Assembly: GCA_033558025.1 (NCBI GenBank)
Contig: JAUCEF010000011.1
Location: 1,364,001-1,428,000, forward strand
Origin: Phytophthora sp. 'mugwort'
Lineage: Eukaryota > Oomycota > Peronosporomycetes > Peronosporales > Peronosporaceae
Direction of reading: 5' to 3'
Length of the DNA stretch: 64,000 bases
Shown here: positions 20,444 through 30,789 of the stretch, in pieces
How positions within the stretch are numbered: the first letter of the stretch is position 1
Layout of the letters: each line of letters starts with the position of its first letter
The notes under the pieces: generated by a model
Database searches by the model: none
The model's input: only the letters and a program-made list of their open reading frames with translations
Told to the model about the DNA's origin: nothing
Translations under genes and position numbers: made by a program

Positions 20444-22990
20444 TAATTGACACTCATCGCCACGTTGGTGGTACATGTACAACATGTAGGCCTACACGTT
20501 GCGCATTTTCGTTTCGGTGAGCATCTTAGCCCTCCATGTCGTACCAGTTTAACAAGATGCACTACGTCAAACCCCACTCGTTGGCAGAGTGGCGTGATAC
20601 TGTACCATGCCATTCTTACTCAAAAATCATTCGATTAATAGTACATGTAGTAGTACGTGCTCTTCTATTATATGTATAATACTGTAGTAATTGCACTCAT
20701 ACAGTAGACGCAAATCATGGTAAATTGCACGTTCTGCCATGGTAGCACGGTCAGTCCAAGTTGGACTCCAACAGCGCGACCGCAATCCCAGCATTTACAA
20801 TAGGTGCATGGAATACGAGGTCCTTTTGGCAAGGAGATACGGAGGAAGGGAAACCGCAGGACACGTGCCCTCTATCTCGAGATAGGTGCCATCCATGGTA
20901 GTAACACTTAAGACTTTGCCCCGCACGTCTGCATCACAGCCGAAATCGAAGCACAGGAGTTGAGCTAAGATTCGAAGAGGGCACGCGGCCAGTTGACCTC
21001 CATCTTGGGACCTCGCGCCGCTTGAGCCCAAGATGGGGGGATCAAGTTGCGTCCACGCTGAGGGAGCCGGAGCAGCTTGACCAACGAGCGGTGCGATAGG
21101 GAATTGGACCGCAGTGTGGTGAGTGGTGGTGCGTCGGCCAAATCCCCGAAGGTCGATTTGTATCCGTTCCGGATACATAATGGAGTGATCTGGGTGAAGC
21201 CACTCGGGAAGCAGACTATTATGTCGCGTTTCCACGGAGCCATACGTTGCTGCATGACTCACCGGTGAATGGCGCCGGTTCCATTGGCGGGACGTCAGCG
21301 GTTGCCTGTCATACAAGTGACACAGCAGGTCCCACTTTTTGACTCGAGGACTGTTTTCTGTTTTGCCAAGGTCCACTTCAAATCGAGGGTATCCTTTCGC
21401 GTGAGTAAGTAAGGGGCAGGCTACCGCGACGAGCTCCGATTGCAGGCGAGCGATGGCTTCCCATCAACCCCAGTGAAGCTCGCGCCTTAGCAACGGGCCA
21501 GCGTAGTTAGGTAGGTATCCGTCCCATCAACACGAGAATTTCCACAGCCGTGACACCCGTAGAACCGAGGGCGCTTAGGTAATGTACATCTCAACAACGA
21601 CATTGAGCCGCTACATGGCGGTGACTAACGTTTCGTCGATGCACAAGAATTTTTAGTGCTGCGAAGAAAAAATTTTCGGCGGAAGGGTCTCGTCTTCGCT
21701 TGAATATCGACTTGCACCGCAATATGGACTCAGCTCCGCTTTGCAACATCGGACTGAAGGTATCAAAGGGAGGCTGGTCTTCTGATAAGTCGGGCGAGAT
21801 CGGGAAGCTTCAAGGTGAGCAGCGCGGGCTTTCGCTACGTCTCACCACTGGAAAAGCATTTGCTTTCAAGGAACGAAGTGTCAAGGCCTTCAAGCTAACC
21901 CGTTGACGTTGCAGTGATCCCGCTCCGACGTCTTCAGCATCGTGATCAGTTTTCCTTTCGCGTCTGCCTCTCGGGTGTATCCTTGTCAAAACAAGATACA
22001 TCGGGTGGGGCACGGAATTCGGTGAGGATTCGCTTTCATTGGTGCAGAGACTGCCGTCGTCGGCCAAGAAACGCGCTAGCAGCCCGTCGCGTCACACTTC
22101 GGACAACCGCCAGACTAGCAAGCCCCGACCGGATCTCCACCACGCAGCCTCGTGTCGCAGGCAGCTATTCATACACTACCGAAGACTGGCGGCCAGTCAT
22201 CGTTGGCGGTGCGATACCGAAGCGTCCACATCATGCAGGACTGCGCTGGCTGGCTGGCAGACAGCGGCAAGTGATCCAGGCCTATCCATTGCATCGGCGC
22301 ATGCTACCGTGGCCATGATATAGCTCAGAGCTATACATTTAGACAGTAATAGCATGGCATGGCCAGGTACAACGGTCGTCATCAGCATCGCCCCCGAGCC
22401 AGCAATAAAGCTTTCGACGATCGTCCTACTATGATTGTTTCCAAAACATTGTTCGGCGCGGCGAGCAGTTACAGCGGATACCCGAGCGCCCCATTGAGAC
22501 TAGCGTGATCACACTACATGTACTGTATAATAATAGAGCTTCTCCAGTCCACTGTCCTGACAGCTGTGGGCTTGATATAAACCTGCCTGTCAGACGTGAT
22601 AGAAGCAGTTGTGTATCCGCTCGCTATACAATCTTGTACCCATTTCAACTTGCATAAACACATACCCCGCTTACCGCGATCGCGCATTTTTCGTGCCGCT
22701 GTGCCTACATGAAGCACGCACGACTGCAGTCTGCAATCGCCTCCTCTGTCGAGCGAGCATTACCCAAGGGCGTTGGATCTTGCCTCATCTTATCGTCGGC
22801 CAGGCGCAGTTGTGTCATCTTCGATGCAGATTGCGACTTCGATGAGCACGCGCCGCGAAATACCATCTCGTCAACATGTCTGCTATAAATATCCTTGATC
22901 TCCAGTCGAGCGAGTCGCCATGCGGCAACTTGTCTTCCGTAACCCATACGGATTGAAAGCCATGATGTTACAGTACCGCTGCAGCTGGGT
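20444..22990. other. Long intergenic region without a recognised gene
   Basis: Several open frames exist, the longest at 20795-21376 on the minus strand (193 codons, with HTAVQFPIAPLVGQ), but two overlapping frames on that strand look equally plausible and neither carries a motif I can name. It may be remnant retroelement sequence. No RNA gene or terminal repeat was found. Confidence 0.4.
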
Positions 22991-23266
22991 ATGTAGTGGT
23001 CGCAGCGGGGATGTCTGCCTGGCCGGCTGTAATGCGACTGCAAGTCACACTTGTTGCCGGGCTCCCTCCCACTCGGCCTGTCCACGCCTTTGACCTGCTG
23101 GCATACGGCAATTGCAAGGCCAGGAGGAGAGACGCGCGAGCGACGGGGCCCGTGGATCCCTCCCTGTCTGCACTGCTCAGCTCGACTGCTAGAGGCGTGT
23201 CAGTCAGTCGGTCACGGCGGGCAGAGACCGTCGAGGCCATCAAGCGAGCCCCCCCCCTTTCCTTCG

Positions 23267-23280
23267 TCATTTCAGAATTC
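23267..23280 (+). promoter_or_regulatory. Possible initiator element
   Basis: TCATTTCAGAATTC follows a C/T-rich run and resembles the oomycete initiator (TCATTYYNCAWTT). It lies about 68 bases upstream of the ATG at 23348. Confidence 0.4.
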
Positions 23281-23347
23281 GACGCCTCGAGCACAAGTTC
23301 TTAAGGACGAACTACGCACTCTGACGCGCATTAAAGTCTTGAAAACA

Positions 23348-23935
23348 ATGGTTGCCATCTCCATCTCGACGCAGTCGGCCCAGGATGCCGTGGGCCTCAG
23401 TAGCGCCCCCGTTTCGGGCGTCAACAAATGCAGATACAAGACCGGCAAGTGCACCAACGTGCGTTCCAGCAAGCGCAATGGCCAGCCGCATCAGCTGTGT
23501 CTGTACCATCGCGACAAGGCCAACAAGATCCAGCGCAAGTTTGACCGCCAGAAACGCCAGGTCGCGCGCTCGAAAAAGGCCCGCGACTCGCACGGCAGCC
23601 TCAGCGGCCTCGCTTCCCCGTCCTCCATCTCGATGCTGGACATGGCCGCGCTCGCGGGACTCGCTCCCATGGCCGAGCCTGCCGTCTCCCCCGCCGGATC
23701 CACCTACTCGACGTCCTCTTCGATGTCGTTCTCGTCCAATGGCTCGGACGACGTCCACATGTACACGCCCGACTTGCTCGACTGCGGTCTGAACGAGAGC
23801 GTCTGGACCGACCTCCCTGTCGCTGCCGCATCCTACCTCGGCGAGTACTCGGACATGCCTGTGCCTAGCAGCTGCCACCAAAGTTACTTGTCTTCGGACG
23901 AGATCGATTTCCTATGCTCAGCCATTCTGGAGTAA
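23348..23935 (+). CDS. Small oomycete protein with a conserved Cys/His-rich basic motif
   Basis: I chose the ATG at 23348 (context AACAATGG), giving 195 residues; the frame is open upstream, but only through low-complexity sequence. Residues about 24-70 contain the pattern C-R-Y-K-T-G-K-C, then SSKRNGQPHQLC-x2-H, then KANKIQRKFDRQKRQ. The spaced Cys and His residues suggest a small metal-binding unit followed by a basic helix, as in a group of oomycete proteins of unknown function that resemble WRKY-associated zinc fingers. The middle is Ser/Ala/Pro-rich (SSMSFSSNGSDD) and the end is acidic (SSDEIDFLCSAILE), a plausible activation tail. A nuclear regulatory role is inference only. The stop codon is followed within 20 bases by a strong hairpin. 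Confidence 0.75.
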   Translation: MVAISISTQSAQDAVGLSSAPVSGVNKCRYKTGKCTNVRSSKRNGQPHQLCLYHRDKANKIQRKFDRQKRQVARSKKARDSHGSLSGLASPSSISMLDMAALAGLAPMAEPAVSPAGSTYSTSSSMSFSSNGSDDVHMYTPDLLDCGLNESVWTDLPVAAASYLGEYSDMPVPSSCHQSYLSSDEIDFLCSAILE

Positions 23936-23952
23936 AAAGAACTGGAGGACGA

Positions 23953-23986
23953 GCGCCTCCCTCAGTTTATATATGAGGGGGAGGCG
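23953..23986 (+). other. Stem-loop just after the stop codon
   Basis: GCGCCTCCCTCA and TGAGGGGGAGGCG can pair, with two extra G, around an AT-rich loop. It lies in the 3' UTR of the gene at 23348-23935 and could affect 3' end formation or RNA stability. Confidence 0.6.
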
Positions 23987-24104
23987 TTGTCTTCTTCGAC
24001 GCTCAGACGAACCCGGTTGGCAAGTGCTGCTGGCGGCTTCACCCCTCGAGCGTAGCACATTAGTTTAGAGCATTATGTGGCAGTAGCGTAACGTAGACTT
24101 AAGA

Positions 24105-24341
24105 ATGAGTGTGTTTAAAGCCAAGTGGCAAAATGGAGATTCTATCGATCAAAAAGTGGGATTTTCTCCCGCTTCAACTTGGCACATTGATCAAGTGATG
24201 GAAAATCCTTGTTTGAAATGGTTAGAGATGGCAACGGATGCAGACGCTTCCCAATTTGGAAGCAAAGTGGACTTAGAGTACATTGCGATGGCGTGTAAAA
24301 GTACGGAAACGTCGCTGGAGGTTTCAAGGCAATTGGAGGTA
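24105..24341 (+). CDS. Possible 5' exon of the membrane-protein gene
   Basis: An ATG-started frame (MSVFKAKWQNGDSIDQK...) reads protein-like for about 79 codons, to QLE, and is then followed by GTAAAG, a possible donor. Downstream another open frame (about 24449 onward) is also protein-like. I could not join these to the large frame at 24690 without an unsupported splice, so this is a candidate only. Confidence 0.25.
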
Positions 24342-24689
24342 AAGCAGGCAAAAAGTGGTGCAAGGACGCTCACTCGCCTGTGTCTGTGTGCCTGTGTATT
24401 CACGTGCAATTGCTCGTGCTCTTGCCACCGCTCTGCTGCCCGTAGAGCTCCGGGTATCCACACAGCCGAGACGGTGACGCCAATGAGCCACGGCACCTGC
24501 CGTCTTTATCCCCCATCGAACCACCACATATTGCACCACCAGGAACAGACTACAGGGACATTGACGCACTATCGTCCGGACAGGAAGAAACAGGTTCATC
24601 GCCACTCAGTCCGGCCCAGGCCCACATCGGAACGGTAGAGCACCGGGATGCGGGCCACTCCATCGCCACCACCAGGAACAGGCGAGGCA

Positions 24690-27209
24690 ATGGCCGAAGC
24701 CACCGCGGCGGCATTAATCCTGAGTGCCAACCAGTTCAAGCTGCTGTACCTCATCAGTCTCTACGCCGTGGCGTCCAACTCAACCCGACAAAATGAACGT
24801 TGGATTCGACACGTACCATTGTTGGTTCTTATGTTTGAAGGCATTTTGAGCGATGCCTTTGATTTTGACTACGCTCCGGCATCCATGCGATTATCCTTCA
24901 AGGGCAAGACGCTGCGACGTTGGATTAACTTTTCACGAGAAGGCAAAGCAGCGATTGATGATCTCTGGGCGCTGCGCCTTATCAACGGACTCAAACTTTC
25001 GAGTGACGATTTTCAGCCCATTACCGCTTATCAGGTATCGGTAAAAGGACAGTTGGCATTGCGTTTGCTGCCCCGGTACTTCCAGGACACAGTCGATGCC
25101 TTCTTGTACCCACCAGCTCCACTTGAGCGGCGGCTTCTTGTAGTACGATATGATGGACAGCATTTCATTCTGCGCTCGGGAGGCTACAGCAAGCCAAGCA
25201 GCATCACAGAGAGCGATGATGTGTCCTATGTGTCCAGTCCATTCCTACCGCGCTGTCTTCGGTCCCGATCGGGAGGGTATTATAAGGTTCAGGAACGAAG
25301 CAATGCTGACAGAGCTCGAGAATGCGCTTTGGGGGCTACTAGCATCACCAAAAAAACATCCGAGGCTGTGACGTTAGGAGACGTGTATGCGCTCATTGGT
25401 GAGTGGGTACCATTTGGTACCAACCAAATTGTGGCCTTAAATGAACGTATGGGAGTACTGGACCGATGTCAGGGTGGGATCCTCACGAGTTGTGTCGATA
25501 ATAATCCAACTGACGCGCAATTTCGAGTCCCAGTTGGACAGACACAAGTTCGGGTCTTGGATTATGACTTTGTGCGCTTCACAAACTTCGAAGCCGAAAG
25601 CCATTTCCCAGAGACGCCGGGAATTGTACAAATTGAGAACTTTGGTATGCATCTCAATAGCGACGGCTCGCTCATTTATGGCATTAAAGTGGAGGCTATC
25701 ATGGATCGTTTGGGTGACGACGTCGCCATTGACCACCTCTCACGCTTACTAGTGGATGTCCATCAGGACTCGTCCATGCTGGTTAACGACCTTCTTTCGC
25801 GCTATCAATTGAGTCTACTGGAAATGCTTTACCTTGGAGACTCTTTCCAACGTAACAAATATAATTGCATCCTTAGCAAACAGATCCAGCCCAAGTTGCC
25901 GGCTCAGGCCTATGTCAGTGACCCACGCTACGCAAACGAGCTGGCTCAGGTACTTGGGGATATCCACGCTAGCCATGATCTGACTCCAGACGACGTGCTA
26001 GTTGTTGGAAAAGCCGGCTGTCTATTCTCCGGTCCCAATGTCTTTCGATACGAACACGTCTTCACATCTTACGTTGGTTTAGTGTGTCGAGATATCTTTA
26101 TCAAGAACTTTTTCGCACGAACTTTTGTACTGGACGCAACGCTGAAAGAAATCCGCCAGCTCATTCATAAAGTGCATCGTGAGCCGGCAACGGTATTGCA
26201 AGTCCGTGAAAAGCTCTCGGCAGTATCTAAAGACACTATCCTGTTAGCAGAGACGCTCGAATATCTCTTAGATTCTCTCGAGAATGTCGATCTCTCGCCC
26301 TCTGGTCACTACTGTGACGAGTTCGACGACAGTGGAGACGAATCTGGGGATGGAGTGAGAAGACGAACCTTTCTGGGATCACCAGAATCGGAAGTAGACG
26401 CACGATTATTTCAGGTCTTAGCACTTCCTCAGCTTAAGGCACAGACAATCATGCGGTGTCACGACTCGATCAAGTTGATGGAAAATACAATGCTCCAGTT
26501 GGAACAACTCCAGATGATCGCCGAGTCTACTGCGACGAATCAACTTGAGGTGGCCTGCTCTCGTGTGAACTTGAACACGCGCGCATTAATGACAGCGATG
26601 GCACAGCAATCGAGAATGTCCGTGACGCTCAATGCCTTGCAATACTTTGTTGGTGGCATTTTCATGTTCGACGTGATCGATCGGCTCACCGGAGGCACGT
26701 GGAATGGGCACATCCCAGAATGGGCAATGACATCTCTCGTAAACCCAGTTCTCCACCATCCTTTTCTTTGGTGGTCGATTAATCTGCTGTTTTTTGCAGC
26801 CTTCGCCACTGCTCTAAAGTTGGTCTCAGATTGGCTTGTACGGTGTTCTCTTGGCTGGTGCGAAGCGTCCTACGAAGTCAATCGACGGATTTCTCTCGTT
26901 AAGCTTGACACGTATCTGGGATCTCGAGGAGTGCTGAGTAGTGTAGCTCTACGAAAGGTGGCCACGGGCGGGGCGAGGAAGGCCAGTCGGTTCCGATTAC
27001 TAAAGTGGCAGGAGACAGATGCTGTGCTGTGGGGAGGCGTTTTTCCAGAGATTGAACTCTCTTTCGACGACATACATGGGGTTCTCCTGTTTGTATCTCT
27101 GCGCTTCGATGGGAAACGCTCCCCGCGGATACTCGAAGACGAATGTTACCACAAATTTCTGGAGATTTTCACTCGGGCTGAGATTTTCCTCGAAGACCCG
27201 CTGCCATGA
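24690..27209 (+). CDS. Large conserved-looking protein with two C-terminal membrane segments, unrecognised
   Basis: The frame gives 839 residues from the ATG at 24690 (MAEATAAALILSANQFKLLY); another ATG lies 14 codons earlier at 24648. The protein is soluble-looking for about 600 residues, with blocks such as PLLVLMFEGILSDAFDFDY, LDYDFVRFTNFEAESHF and VQIENFGMHLNSDGSLIYG. An acidic low-complexity part follows (EFDDSGDESGDG). A long helical zone (QLKAQTIMRCHDSIKLMENT ... NQLEVACSRVNLNTR) precedes two hydrophobic segments (LQYFVGGIFMFDVI and PFLWWSINLLFFAAFATAL). Long helices then two membrane segments recall CorA-type magnesium transporters in outline, but the GMN signature is not seen, so I do not assign that function. 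Codon use and the unbroken frame support a real gene. The 5' end is uncertain. Confidence 0.7.
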   Translation: MAEATAAALILSANQFKLLYLISLYAVASNSTRQNERWIRHVPLLVLMFEGILSDAFDFDYAPASMRLSFKGKTLRRWINFSREGKAAIDDLWALRLINGLKLSSDDFQPITAYQVSVKGQLALRLLPRYFQDTVDAFLYPPAPLERRLLVVRYDGQHFILRSGGYSKPSSITESDDVSYVSSPFLPRCLRSRSGGYYKVQERSNADRARECALGATSITKKTSEAVTLGDVYALIGEWVPFGTNQIVALNERMGVLDRCQGGILTSCVDNNPTDAQFRVPVGQTQVRVLDYDFVRFTNFEAESHFPETPGIVQIENFGMHLNSDGSLIYGIKVEAIMDRLGDDVAIDHLSRLLVDVHQDSSMLVNDLLSRYQLSLLEMLYLGDSFQRNKYNCILSKQIQPKLPAQAYVSDPRYANELAQVLGDIHASHDLTPDDVLVVGKAGCLFSGPNVFRYEHVFTSYVGLVCRDIFIKNFFARTFVLDATLKEIRQLIHKVHREPATVLQVREKLSAVSKDTILLAETLEYLLDSLENVDLSPSGHYCDEFDDSGDESGDGVRRRTFLGSPESEVDARLFQVLALPQLKAQTIMRCHDSIKLMENTMLQLEQLQMIAESTATNQLEVACSRVNLNTRALMTAMAQQSRMSVTLNALQYFVGGIFMFDVIDRLTGGTWNGHIPEWAMTSLVNPVLHHPFLWWSINLLFFAAFATALKLVSDWLVRCSLGWCEASYEVNRRISLVKLDTYLGSRGVLSSVALRKVATGGARKASRFRLLKWQETDAVLWGGVFPEIELSFDDIHGVLLFVSLRFDGKRSPRILEDECYHKFLEIFTRAEIFLEDPLP

Positions 27210-28554
27210 AGAGCAATGGATGAACACTAAGATAAACCAACACAAAAGCAACACCGATCGAGTCACTAAGGCGGAGCTATTTAGAGTGGTGATCACAGCG
27301 ACAATGACGTGTTGTCACGCCGAGCTATCATCAGCTCTACTTCCGCAATTTTACCTAGCATGGCCGCACTGAAGTCGACCAAGTAGTCGAAAAGACACAA
27401 GATGCTCCATATCGCCGTTGTTAGGTTGTCGGGAGAAAGAAGGTAGGGCGAGAAATACGATAGAAGCTACCAGACTATTTAAACTGTGCCGCTAGGGTTT
27501 ATTAGCCTAAGCACAGCCGTAATGCACAAGAGTTGGCAAGGAATCCTCCGGTTTAACGTATCCCTTCGTCGTTCTCTGAGTAAAACACTACGAGTCAATG
27601 CATAGGGATACTGATAAGAAAATGAAACGAGTAAGCATGGTAAACAACGCTGTGATCTCGGCACAAATTGCAGTGTTGAGCACACGCGACCTCGACAGGC
27701 AGTCATACAATCATGCCACAACATCCCGCTCTGTTGTTACAGTACCCAATTATTGGATCACCGTCGCCGAGTCTAAAATAATCACGGCGGACACCGAAGA
27801 CCCAGGCGTACTTCGTTGAAATCATTTCCGTTGACGGAAGCGCGCTCCGTGAAGTCTGTCGTTGACGTTTCCAGTAGTAGGTGATGTCACTAGGCGACGC
27901 AAAGTCGTGCCATTCGAGGCAAACACGTCACGTTTAAGGCTTACCATCCGGCTGGCGATAGAGCAAGCTGGGTCTCTTGGTTTGTAAGCCTTAAAGTTAT
28001 CTGGCGAAGACGAGTAGTTTCCGCCGTAATTCCGTAACTGGCTGAAGGCACTGTGCTTCTTGCGAAAAACGCGCCAACAAGATGGTGGACAGGCTGCGCC
28101 AACCTGAGCCACTTGTTGCATGGCGCTGGCTGTCATCGACAGCCTTTTTCGTGTTGCAGCGGTAAAAATATGGGTCGGTGTTGCGCGAAATCGGCGCTAC
28201 AGCATTCGCGTAGCCAAGCAGACAGAATCGCTAACACAACTTTAACAGCTTTTATCTCTCTATCCTTTAAAATAATTACGAAGTGGAAATTGCTGACGGT
28301 CATGCATCCAAAACTTACGAAACGTTATCTGTTTAGAAACAAATACCTTGGTTCCTGGCACGACAGTAAGAAGAACATTGCAAGACCCTGATGATGATGC
28401 ATCCATCCCGAAAGCACTCATCACTCGCCTAGAGTATACATACCGATGAGTTCGGTCGTCCATCATCATTTTAGTCCAATCAGAAATCAGGGGCGCGTTT
28501 GTCGCGAACCAGAGCTCTCACTCGAAAACTCGCTCCGTAACCGAGAAATCAAAT
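27210..28554. other. Intergenic, nothing firm
   Basis: Over 1.3 kb between the membrane-protein gene and the M96-like cluster. A 104-codon frame on the minus strand (27822-28136) has no recognisable motif. The last 50 bases include GCTCTCACTCGAAAACT, a weak initiator-like sequence before the ATG at 28555. Confidence 0.45.
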
Positions 28555-30005
28555 ATGAGCAATACATGTAGGCAGCGCTCCAAGTACGACATGGAAACTC
28601 TGCTGGGCGCGGACACGTGCGCTTTACAGCAACCAGCAAGCCAGCATCTACCGACGCTCGCTTTCGTGCTACAGCAGACAAATGGTTGTGTGTCAATACC
28701 TCCATCAGTGCCAACGTTGTCAACACAGACCGTGAAGCAGGAGCCTGGACTCTCAGTAAAAGCGCCGGAAAAGGAGGCAGTAGACTGCAAGAAAACTACG
28801 AAACGCCGGGCATCCGAGTACGAGGGGGAGAAAGACGCGAGGACGATCAGGTCGCTATCGACTAAGAAGTGTCGGGGCAAGTTGCGCAAGCCCACGTACC
28901 TCATCAGAAAGGTAGGTGCGATATGGGGGAGATGCTAATGGATTGGGTATTAACACGGTGTGTCTTTTTGTGGTAGGAGGAAAAGTACGAGTTGCTGGAA
29001 CATATCAAGAAGCTCGAGAATCAGGTGTCGTTCCTGCAGAACCGCACCAGCATCTTGTCGTGGCAGGAGAAGGACCGTCAGCAGATCGAGACGGAGATCG
29101 AAAATAACGTTCTGCGCGACTTGGTGAAGCAGCACCAGCTGCGGGTTCTGTCGGCTCAGTCAGCGCTGTCGGAACTCGCCCACTCGGTGAACAACCGCTG
29201 CCCACTCGAGACGTACATCCACCTCGATCGTGATTGGGCGAAGCGCACAGAGACACTCTCGAGCCTCCGCTCCCAGCAGTGCCGAGATGCAGCGGAGCTT
29301 GTGGAGAAGCGGACTCAGTTCATGACCGAGGCGCGTGGGTATACGGAGAGCGACCAGTTTATAGATGAAGCGGGCGACTTTTGCTCTATTCGGTTCGACA
29401 TCACCCCGCTGGAGGGGTTGAAAACAGTCAAGGAGGCGTTCGAGTTCCTAAAGTTCCACATCAAACACATGGATACCAAGCCGATGAACTCCAAATACTC
29501 GTGTACGAGCGAACTGGGTACCGACAAGAACATTCTGCACCGCCGTCTTATCATCTCCGAGGTCGAAAATGTGGCGACAGAGACCAATTTCGTCTTGTTT
29601 TCGGAACAGCGGGCAGGCACGAGCCGCCAAGACGTGTGTGGAGGAAATGCAGACAAGTCGTGCGACCAAGGGATCATGGTGATGAACTTTGTGGACAAGG
29701 ACGACCTGTATCCGTACCGTCCGCAGAACTGCGTTCGTCTGGACATCAACAGCGTATTGGCGCTCAAGTCCTACCGCAAGCTTGTCAAGACGCCTGAAGG
29801 GGGCGAGATGGAGGTGGCCGCGGTGGTGCTCACTCGCTGGATGTCCCAGAAGCTACGCCGCACCGAGCTGCCAGTGTCAAAGCATGTGATGCAGACGATG
29901 CGAGAGCGGATCGACGAACCTGGCAACGCTATCCTCCGGGCCGTGAAGGACGCCCGCACGCCCGTGCGGCTCGAGCTTAAGGATATTAAGGTGCTGAGCG
30001 TGTAG
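28555..30005 (+). CDS. M96-like coiled-coil/START-like protein, gene B (two exons)
   Basis: Exons 28555-28911 and 28977-30005, 461 residues. The 65-base intron (GTAGGT...GTGGTAG) sits in phase 0 within the conserved KPTYLIRK/EEKYELLEHIKKLE sequence. The N-terminus is variable and basic (KKTTKRRASEYEGEKDAR). A coiled coil follows (LENQVSFLQNRTSILSWQEK ...), then SAQSALSELAHSVNNRCPLE, ETYIHLDRDWAKRTETL and the START-like half with GDFCSIRFDITPLEGLKTV, NFVLFSEQ, DDLYPYRPQNCVRLDI and VVLTRWMSQKLRR. It keeps the first family intron but lacks the second, which genes A, C and E have. Ligand and role are unknown. It is the first of four clustered paralogs. Confidence 0.85.
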
Positions 30006-30789
30006 CAGACACTTACTATGAATTACTAGAGGCAGTCCATCCCTGTTGCAATTGGCAGTTGGTAGCCATTCAGGCTGACTGTCAGCACCGCTGCTTCGTA
30101 GCCGCGAGCGAACACGAAGCAGCAGGGATTGTGGCCTACCGCGCACGCAAAAACACGATACTCGTCGCGATTGGCATCATCATGGCATTGAAGTTTGATT
30201 TTCGTTGCTGCATGACTGGCAAAAGAGACCTCCTTGGTGATGTATACAGCTAAGGATGGGCCATTTTTGAATCCATTATCAGGTTTGACAGATCACTATC
30301 GCTGTAAATGTTTTTGACGTTTTGTATTTATATAGACGGGAACTGAGTCGTAGGCAGGTTTAATCAACAAGAACAGTATTTACACCTAATTCGCACCACT
30401 ACCGCAGAAGACCCGTTATCGGAGGGTGGCCGTTTCGCTGGTTGAACCGTGTCCGCACTTCACTTCAAGCTGTGCTGACCGTAATCCGTGCCTTAACATG
30501 ACGCGCACACAACCCGTCATCACGTATCTCCTCGTGTATCACATATCTTGAAAAATCGATTCCAGTAACAATCAACCTGCAAAAGATTGTTTTGCATAAA
30601 AACACTGTTTTTGATGATGCCACGATTTGACGCTCCGCTTGGCACGGCGATGCAACTAATGGACCATGTCAATGCGAGTCTACGCGCGGTACTTCGCTCT
30701 TTATGCAGCAGCCGAATCAGACTCCGCTCGACTTTTCGAAGTGCTCGACGACGAACAGGCCACCACAGATTCCTTAAACTTGGGAGGCC
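30006..30789. other. Spacer between M96-like genes B and C
   Basis: AT-rich spacer with only short open frames. It must hold the 3' end of gene B and the promoter of gene C. No repeat was noted. Confidence 0.5.

Noticed and set aside
20795..21376. 193-codon minus-strand frame as a gene
   Set aside because: An overlapping frame on the same strand looks equally protein-like, neither has a known motif, and the first has several improbable His/Arg-rich parts.
24105..24638. 177-codon frame as a separate gene
   Set aside because: Only the first 78 or so codons look coding; the rest is low complexity (LCLCACVFTCNCSCSC). I kept only the first part as a possible exon.
24690..27209. CorA magnesium transporter assignment
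   Set aside because: Only the helix-then-two-membrane-segment outline fits; the GMN motif at the end of the first segment is absent.
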